A stretch of 64,000 nt of DNA from positions 5,197,132 through 5,261,131 of the forward strand of contig NW_023504022.1 of NCBI RefSeq assembly GCF_014529535.1, given 5' to 3'. The translations under genes and the position numbers were made by a program. Shown here in pieces: positions 57,668 to 64,000 of this stretch. The notes under the pieces are model-generated. The model was given only the letters and a program-made list of their open reading frames with translations, searched no databases and was not told the origin of the DNA. The DNA is from Bradysia coprophila. Lineage: Eukaryota; Arthropoda; Insecta; Diptera; Sciaridae. Numbering within the stretch: the first letter of the stretch is position 1; each line of letters opens with the position of its first letter.

Positions 57668-58629
57668 GTCATGTTGGCAATATTCTTGATAATCCGATCC
57701 CCGTTCGAGATTCACCATGGTCATTCAAAAAGTTTTCATCAAAAACAGATAATTTCTCACAATTTTTCAGTTTTCTTTTCAAGCCATCACAAAAACCGAC
57801 AAAACTGACTTAGGTAAGTTTAAATTTTATAATTTCGACAAATTACGAACACAGAAACACTGAGCAAGGTTCTGGGAAAACATCTTCACATATTTTCTTG
57901 AATTTTCCTAAATTTTCCCCAAAAACCTTTTCCCACATTTTACTAAATTTTCTCATATTTTCCTAAATTGAAGGAAAATTCGGGAAATATGCGAAAATGT
58001 TTTCCTTGTTACCTAGTGGAAAACCGGCTGAGGAGGAGGTCACCTTTATGAACTGATATAAATCAACGTTCAGGAAATTAACTTCATCATAGTGCATCTT
58101 TCTTACCTCAACGACTTCAGTTCCCAACTGAAGTTCCAGCTAAATTACCAAATATTACCAGTCATCCTAAATGGATCTACTTTTCGTTTTCATCTCAAGT
58201 AGATTACTTACAACAATTTAAAGTCAGAAGTGACGTTCTACTATATATACAGTCAGTCGGTTCTTAATTGCAGAATATTATTTTACTCCCCTAATGTGCT
58301 CTCACTCGCATACTCGTGCTCGTGATGTTGGTAGTTGAGTTTTGCGTAAATCGACTCATATGGCACGTGTTTAATATAAGATCATTGTGATATGCTAGGC
58401 TGTGTTGAGTGATTATATATTTACACAATGACCGCAAGTCCTTCTTTTTATTGGTTTTCATTGTGGCTGCGGCTACAAGCAAGTTGGGGTGTAAACTGAT
58501 ATGTTTAAGAATGGAATGCTTCCAGGGAGATTAGGTAATTTTAACATTTATTCCACAAGAAAAATGAGCCCAATGAAAGTCCTCTATCTCTACAGAATAC
58601 GTGAGTTGTCACATTATCGTTTTGTTATG

Positions 58630-58815
58630 TTTTGTTGTGTTATCGATAACGACGACAAAAATAATGACAAGCTCTCGGTAATATGGTCCGTTATACAGTA
58701 AAATGCATGTTAAAAAAATTGAAGTACAAGATTTGAAATCAACCGATCGATGGAAGCAACAGACCCGATAATAATACTGGTCTAATCATATGCATGCCGT
58801 CTGCAACCGATTAAG
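58630..58815 (+). repeat. ~195-bp interspersed repeat
   Basis: tgttatcgataacgacgac, ataatgacaagctctcgg, ttgaagtacaagatttgaaa and catgccgtctgcaaccgatta are in family order; a short internal stretch is deleted before the tcgatgg motif. Confidence 0.7.
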
Positions 58816-59589
58816 TCGTATTTTAAGAGTCAAAAACGATTTTTCCACAGAGTTGAGTACAGAGCAAAACATAAGTCAATTTTAGATGGCAAATGTGAAC
58901 ACCTGCGTCGCTATGGAGTTTTGTGAGACTGCTGAATGTTCATTGGTCGACAATGACTATAAATTCCAATAATTTATTTTCAATTAAAAATTGATAGTCA
59001 AACTATACTTACTTGAACGCCGTTCACATACAGGTATATAGCCCATCTTGGCGATGCTATACCGCTTATGTGCCGTACACACAATAACTGAAAAACGTTT
59101 GATATAACTACAAATATATACAAATACGTGTGTAATACACATAATCTCTCAATTACAAGCAGAACTCTACACTATCAAACCATCATCTACCTACACCTCT
59201 TACCAAAATAGTTATCGCTCTGATATTGTTTCGACATGCGCACCTGATGTACCCGAAACATGAGTGGATAACAATTGGCATTGTTATGACACGAAGAAAA
59301 TACACGACCGAGGGAAAAAGAATATATTTAAAGGCGGAGCATAGCCAAAATACATGTCGACTTCATCAGCGAATTCAGCCAAACAATAACAACTCAATAT
59401 CTCATTCGTTTTTGCTTGGTACAATTGGAAAATGTTTTTGTTTTACGTGCTGATGATGATGATGATGGTGGGTGATGACTGACAATATGGTTTATTCAGT
59501 TTCAGCAATAGTGAATGCGTTTTGGGTGGATTCGTGCAGACTTGTTGCCATGAAAATCAAATTTTTTTCGTTGTATCAACGTCTAGATA

Positions 59590-59690
59590 AAAAAATCTTT
59601 TACTTCATTGGTATGAACTTATATTCTGCTTAAATAAGGTTACATTTTAGTCAGAATCAAACACCGTTTACTGATTGAGATAGGAACGCT
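59590..59690 (-). repeat. ~195-bp interspersed repeat, partial
   Basis: aaaatcttttacttcattgg, atgaacttatattctgct and a diverged continuation follow the family in minus orientation. Confidence 0.45.
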
Positions 59691-59795
59691 AGGAACGAAT
59701 CTAGTCGTCTCATTCTTCTAGTACAGATCTAGTACTTCATTTTAAAAATTCTATAAATATGAACTGCGTTATGTGAACTGTTTGATTGCTTACAG

Positions 59796-59947
59796 CAGGG
59801 TCTATTTTTACGAATTTAATTCGTAGGAATTCTAGAAAAATGATTAAAAATTCCTTAAATTGTAAGTACCAAAATCTAGGGATTTTCAGCGATTTTTTGC
59901 GAACTTTTTGGAATTTTTAAGATTTCATTTTCTAGAAGTAGGTCCTG
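59796..59947. mobile_element. Degraded hAT-like MITE, 152 bp
   Basis: The ends CAGGGTCTATTTTTA and TAGAAGTAGGTCCTG are imperfect inverted repeats of the type seen at 40829-41144. They are flanked by gcttacag (59788-59795) and actcacag (59948-59955), a 6/8 match. Confidence 0.6.
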
Positions 59948-60227
59948 ACTCACAGGGAAATAGTAAGTAAATCCCCACTGAGCAACTATGGACCACTTAT
60001 GACTGCAAAATTATCATGTATCAAGCATGAGTGGAACTCGATTAGAGTTCCGTTCCGTAGATTTTGTAACTTCCCGTTTGAGGATAGAACTAGTCCGTTT
60101 ATTTTTTGCTACTAATCATCGAACTCTTTTTTTGTCACGGACGGACTAGTCTTGACTAGTGTACTCAAAATTCATATTACCACTAACGAAACACTAGATT
60201 TCGTATCAATCGACCTCTTGAGATTCT

Positions 60228-60292
60228 ATGATCAAGAGAATCACTAGAACCGATACTAATGGGGAAAGTATGCTTGCCGTCAGTGAAAGGTT
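60228..60292 (+). repeat. ~195-bp interspersed repeat, 3' end only
   Basis: atgatcaagagaat, accgatactaat and tatgcttgccgtcagtgaaaggttaat match the end of the family. Confidence 0.4.
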
Positions 60293-61560
60293 AATATTTT
60301 TCTTGACCTTGGTGCTAAAGTTTTGGACTACAAATTTCTGTAGAACATTTCGTCGGATACGAAGCTTAAAATCCAATCAACGACGCTATTCGGTTCTATT
60401 ATACTGTAAAAATATTACCACGATTACCACACAATCAAACTCCCATCTGCCTAAATACACAATTCCAAAAAAGTAACTTACATTATCTGTGAACAGTTGC
60501 AAAGTAACAAACATCTTAAAAATATTAACTACTTTCTTGGCTTATATAAAGATATTAGTCGGCATATCCGGTCCTATTTAGTATGTATGTACTAGAAGCT
60601 GAGAGTTTATTTGTTTTATTTTCTTCCATTCCACTTCATATTCATGAATCCATGCTTATTGCTTCTCGTATTTATACTCTCGCCGTAGTATTACTCTTCT
60701 TCATTCGGAGCATTTTTTTTATTCATTTTCGTTTTTCACTTTTCCTCTATAATTTCGGAATATCATGTGTAAACATTTTATAAGAAATTGAAACATATAG
60801 CAGGTGCATTATTTAGTCCGAACACAGGAAACTATAAATGCCATAAAACAAATAATTAAAAATGAAAAAAAAATGAAGAAGAAGAAGCAAAAAAAAAACT
60901 TATATAACTATGGATGGATATGGATATATAGCGCGGTTATTTGACTACATGTACGTACATATATATGTATAACCAATGAAAGTAGAAGAGAAGTAGAAAA
61001 AAAAGTAAAAGAAAATATCTAATTTGATGTGTTGGATGCTCATCTGAGTTTATATTTTTGGTTAAATTGTTGGGAAATTATTGAGGTTTTTGGTGGATCA
61101 ACTAGATTTTTGGATATCTTGTTGGTTTTGATGGTTTTCTATTATTTTTTTTTTCTTCGGGTATTAAAGTGTGTGAGAAAAATGACGTCGTAAATTAGTT
61201 GGTATGGATTATTAAAAGCGATCGAGAAAATTTTGCTGCAGCGTCGATTTATTAGATTTAATATTTTATTGAGTGGAGGTAGATGAGCGGAGAATGCATA
61301 TAAATAAACGCCAAACATTCGAATTTGTTTGCTGACAAATTTATAAATACAAAAAGAATGCGACACTAACACAATTTTTGTATGTTTCTGTAGCTATATA
61401 TCGAATGGGGGACAAAAAAACTGATCTAGAATTTATTGGCAAACAAAAATATTGCATTTCGTTTTCTATCAACTTAAGATACAACATTTTTTTTGCCTCG
61501 GTGCAGTAAGTTATTGTAAACGGGTCATTTAAAATTTTGCAACCCATTTTCTCCTTTAAG
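60293..61560. other. Gene-poor stretch
   Basis: No gene or repeat family was recognised. Confidence 0.4.
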
Positions 61561-61564
61561 CAAA

Positions 61565-61735
61565 CGATAAGTGAACAACGATGTAAATAGTAAATCTACT
61601 ACTTCCTATGTTTAATCTATCAGAGAAATAGTTATCTTTTACTTAATTAATTGTAACAAACATTCTGTATAAAAGCACACTATCCAGAGTTCATTGCTTA
61701 TTTTTGTCGTCGTTCTTGATAGCAGATGAGCGAAA
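61565..61735 (-). repeat. ~195-bp interspersed repeat, diverged
   Basis: atcttttacttaattaattg, acattctgtataaaagcac, agagttcattgcttatttttgtcgtcg and gatagcagatgag follow the family in minus orientation. Confidence 0.5.
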
Positions 61736-62082
61736 ATATTAGTTATTTGGTCCAAAAGACATGTTAGTGGTTGATTCCTGAACAATTACCGATTCCCAAT
61801 CAGAGAGATGGATGTTATCGTCTCTGTTCCCAATAGATTTCGATTAACACGTTTAGAGTGAGCCTATTGGCCATTTGCAACAAAGAGTGCGACGCGTAGC
61901 GGGAAAATATCGCCACTAAGAAATACAAAAACGTGGAAAGATAAATTGGCCAAAGTGTTTAAACACTGAAGGTGATGCAAACCATCAGCGGATCAGAGAA
62001 ATTACCGATTCCGACTTTCATGTTAATTCATTTTTGTAATGTTTTCATCATCATATTTTCTTGTGACTAATGTTGTTGCATC

Positions 62083-62267
62083 CAAGGCTGTATACTTTGG
62101 GGAGGTCACGCAGATCACCATTTTATTAGATACGCGGGAACACACCTTTTCCATACAAACAAATTCACCAAAATTGAATTTGTATGGCGTGGTGAGTTTT
62201 TTGTATGAAACGTGGTGTGTAAACGGCGTATCTGTATCTGCGTGACCTCCCCAAAGTATACTGCCTT
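62083..62267. mobile_element. hAT-like MITE, 185 bp (CAAGGC family)
   Basis: The ends CAAGGCTGTATACTTTGGGG(AGGTCACGCAGAT) and an almost exact inverted partner are flanked by gttgcatc (62075-62082) and gttgcgtc (62268-62275), a 7/8 match. Confidence 0.85.
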
Positions 62268-62334
62268 GGTTGCGTCAATATGAATTCAATATGATTAATT
62301 AAATTAAATTCACCTGAAAGTAGGGAAACAAGAG

Positions 62335-62385
62335 CAAGGCTGTAAACTTTGGGGCTGCGTGACCTCCCCAAAGTTTACAGCCTTG
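62335..62385. mobile_element. 51-bp minimal element of the CAAGGC family
   Basis: It consists almost only of the two terminal repeats, CAAGGCTGTAAACTTTGGGG then ctgcgtgacct then CCCCAAAGTTTACAGCCTTG. It is flanked by aacaagag (62327-62334) and aacgagag (62386-62393), a 7/8 match, which suggests it was inserted as such or shrank after insertion. Confidence 0.8.
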
Positions 62386-62393
62386 AACGAGAG

Positions 62394-63379
62394 TCTATAT
62401 AATTTGGGAAGGAATTCGTTGGTGTCTAGTGAAGTTGCCATTGCAAAAATTAAAGTCGTGCACCTTGTTGCACAAGCTGATTTTTGTAGGTTAAGACTAA
62501 CGCTAAAAAATCGAATTTGTGCAACAAGATGCACTAGAAAATATACGATTAGGGAATATGTAAATCAAAGAAAAATCATGGCGCCGAGAACCTGTATTCA
62601 TATTCATGCCAATCCTACATGCTGGTTTGTTATACAACTCCAAGATTCAAGTTGGTGTGAAAATTAAGGTATCTACCTATTGGGTCCCAAACGTGTTGTG
62701 TCTGGAGAAGCATTTAAAGGTTAACAAAATAGAAGATGAATCAAGCTGAAGCCAAAACGTTTTGGTGTAATGAGCACAATGATTTGCATGAATTTCTCTA
62801 GTTTTCGAAAATTCATTCCTTCGTAAATATACCTAATACCAGCGTTAGGTTAAAGTTTCTTCGACTATGTTGATATATTTAGGTAAGAAAACTTATTTAC
62901 AAGATCGAAGTAACTAGAGTATTAACTGACAGACACATCCTCCACTGTTTCGCTCGGGGTGTCCTTTTTTTTTCTTTTCTTGAAAAAAGTTTACTTTCAG
63001 AGCATTATATTAGGTTAGTTAATATTTTCAACGATTTCATCCGCAATTACATCCTTTTTAAATAAATGTTCCCACTCCCTTTCCATATCATCCCAGAAAA
63101 TGATTTTTTTTCGCACACAATTTTTTCTATTATTTCGAAAAAAAAGAAGAAAGAAATTGTAACAAATTCCTTTATATATGTGTACATACAACAATAATTG
63201 AGGGCGTTCCCCTTCTCTGTATGCTCGGTATAACAACAAAACAAAAGCGATAGAAGAAAAAAAAACAATTTCTACACAAAACACAACGAAACGAACACAA
63301 AACAAAACACACACAAAACGAGAAGGCGTGTCTTTCGGTATCTTGCAAAATATATATTCAATATTCCCTCTATTCATCC
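62394..63379. other. Gene-poor stretch
   Basis: ORFs of 102-120 codons here have no recognisable domain and biased, low-complexity composition. Confidence 0.4.
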
Positions 63380-63384
63380 CGTTG

Positions 63385-63450
63385 CAAGATAGTGGGGGCG
63401 CCGAACAGTATTCGAAAATTTTTAGTTGCAGTTCGAACGCGCTGCGGAAA
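63385..63450 (+). promoter_or_regulatory. Possible promoter/5' UTR of a gene outside the window
   Basis: A locally GC-richer patch (gggggcgccgaacag, gttgcagttcgaacgcgctg) stands out from the AT-rich surroundings. An arthropod-type initiator-like gcagttc is present. No coding sequence follows before 64000, so this is only a guess and the strand is uncertain. Confidence 0.15.
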
Positions 63451-64000
63451 AGTCATTACAATAGCTGAAGCGTAGCTCCATCAAATCGTGAACAACAAAC
63501 AGCGTGTTCATCTAGGAAAAAAGTTCGTTTCTTTCCTCTTTTTTTTGTGTTATTTATGTAATATGTACCGTACGTAACCACACATATATTCCATTTTGAT
63601 GTACAATATTGTAAATTCGTAATACGTACTGTTAAAATAAGAAACATCTCGTTTAAAGGAAAATCAAAAAACGATAAATTAGAAAAGAAAATTTTTAATT
63701 TTTTTTTCTTCTCTCTCTCAGTGTGTATAGAGATGTGTGTTGTGTTGTGTTGAAATCACTTTATTGTTGGACATGGCAAATTCGCTACATTTGATGTAAA
63801 ATAAATACACATCGTGGATAGTTGATTGTGAACCGGGACGTGTAATGTGCTATTTTCATGAATGAAATACTCGGTGCAATTTTGAATGCATTTTTCGGGG
63901 TTTTTTTTGCTCAAAAAGGAAAAGTTTTTGAAAATCTCTTTTTTTTCCTTTGTCTAATTGAATCACACGTCGTGATTTTTGCACACTAAATTGTGAAATT

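Larger units (their letters stand above)
57665..59795. other. Gene-poor stretch with repeats
   Basis: No gene is seen. It has a possible ~135-bp MITE at 57873-58006 (gggaaaacatcttcacatat and atatgcgaaaatgttttcc), one ~195-bp repeat at 58630-58815 and a partial one at 59590-59690. Confidence 0.5.

Noticed and set aside
63015..63377. 120-codon minus-strand ORF with hydrophobic segment
   Set aside because: Low-complexity T-rich DNA yields Phe-rich peptides; no family features or splice context.

Overview
This is eukaryotic, AT-rich, repeat-laden DNA. Short GT-AG introns of about 65-280 bp, a VPS26 protein of animal type, a RING-SPRY gene and a mix of Jockey-type, copia, Penelope and RLE-type retroelements with many small foldback/MITE elements point to an arthropod, probably an insect and plausibly a dipteran. 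The species cannot be fixed from the sequence alone.

Layout. 1-480: two tandem 234-bp units built of nested hairpins. 481-9345 and 9466-19845: a large direct duplication. Each copy carries a six-exon VPS26 gene (retromer subunit; exons at 3656-5569 and 11508-13433), tRNA-like/SINE modules, and a conserved but unidentified candidate exon on the minus strand. Copy 1 has its own extra DNA: a foldback element split by a 5'-truncated Jockey-like LINE with a 14-bp target-site duplication (TSD), and about 1 kb at 8041-9021. Copy 2 has its own insertion: an apparently full-length LINE (14914-18467) with one intact 1140-codon ORF (PHD finger, three C2H2 fingers, reverse transcriptase, CCHC/restriction-like endonuclease). 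Its empty site is readable in copy 1 at 7089-7095.

20786-21837 (minus): a two-exon RING / TRAF-type zinc finger / SPRY gene, probably an E3 ubiquitin ligase. 22-64 kb is gene-poor. Only one further plausible host gene was found, a small two-exon coiled-coil protein with a C-terminal CxxC motif (41853-42520). The rest is transposable-element debris: a 1.35-kb foldback element (31503-32852), a copia 3' end with LTR (33147-34618, minus), a frameshifted non-LTR element (about 36233-38810), hAT-like elements with 8-bp TSDs (40829-41144, 54679-57626, 59796-59947, 62083-62267, 62335-62385), Harbinger-like MITEs with 3-bp TSDs (44191-44628, 49910-50064), and a 5'-truncated Penelope-like element (56015-57085) with a 12-bp TSD, 52-bp perfect inverted repeats, a GIY-YIG coding end and a recognisable hammerhead ribozyme. 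At least 14 copies of an unclassified ~195-bp interspersed repeat lie between 22 and 62 kb.

Most notable: the PHD-containing RLE retrotransposon with its empty allele; the nested Penelope element with ribozyme inside a hAT-like element; the 26.7-28.0 kb unit duplicated with one 190-bp segment flipped; and the VPS26 duplication. The duplication could be real or could be two haplotypes joined in assembly.
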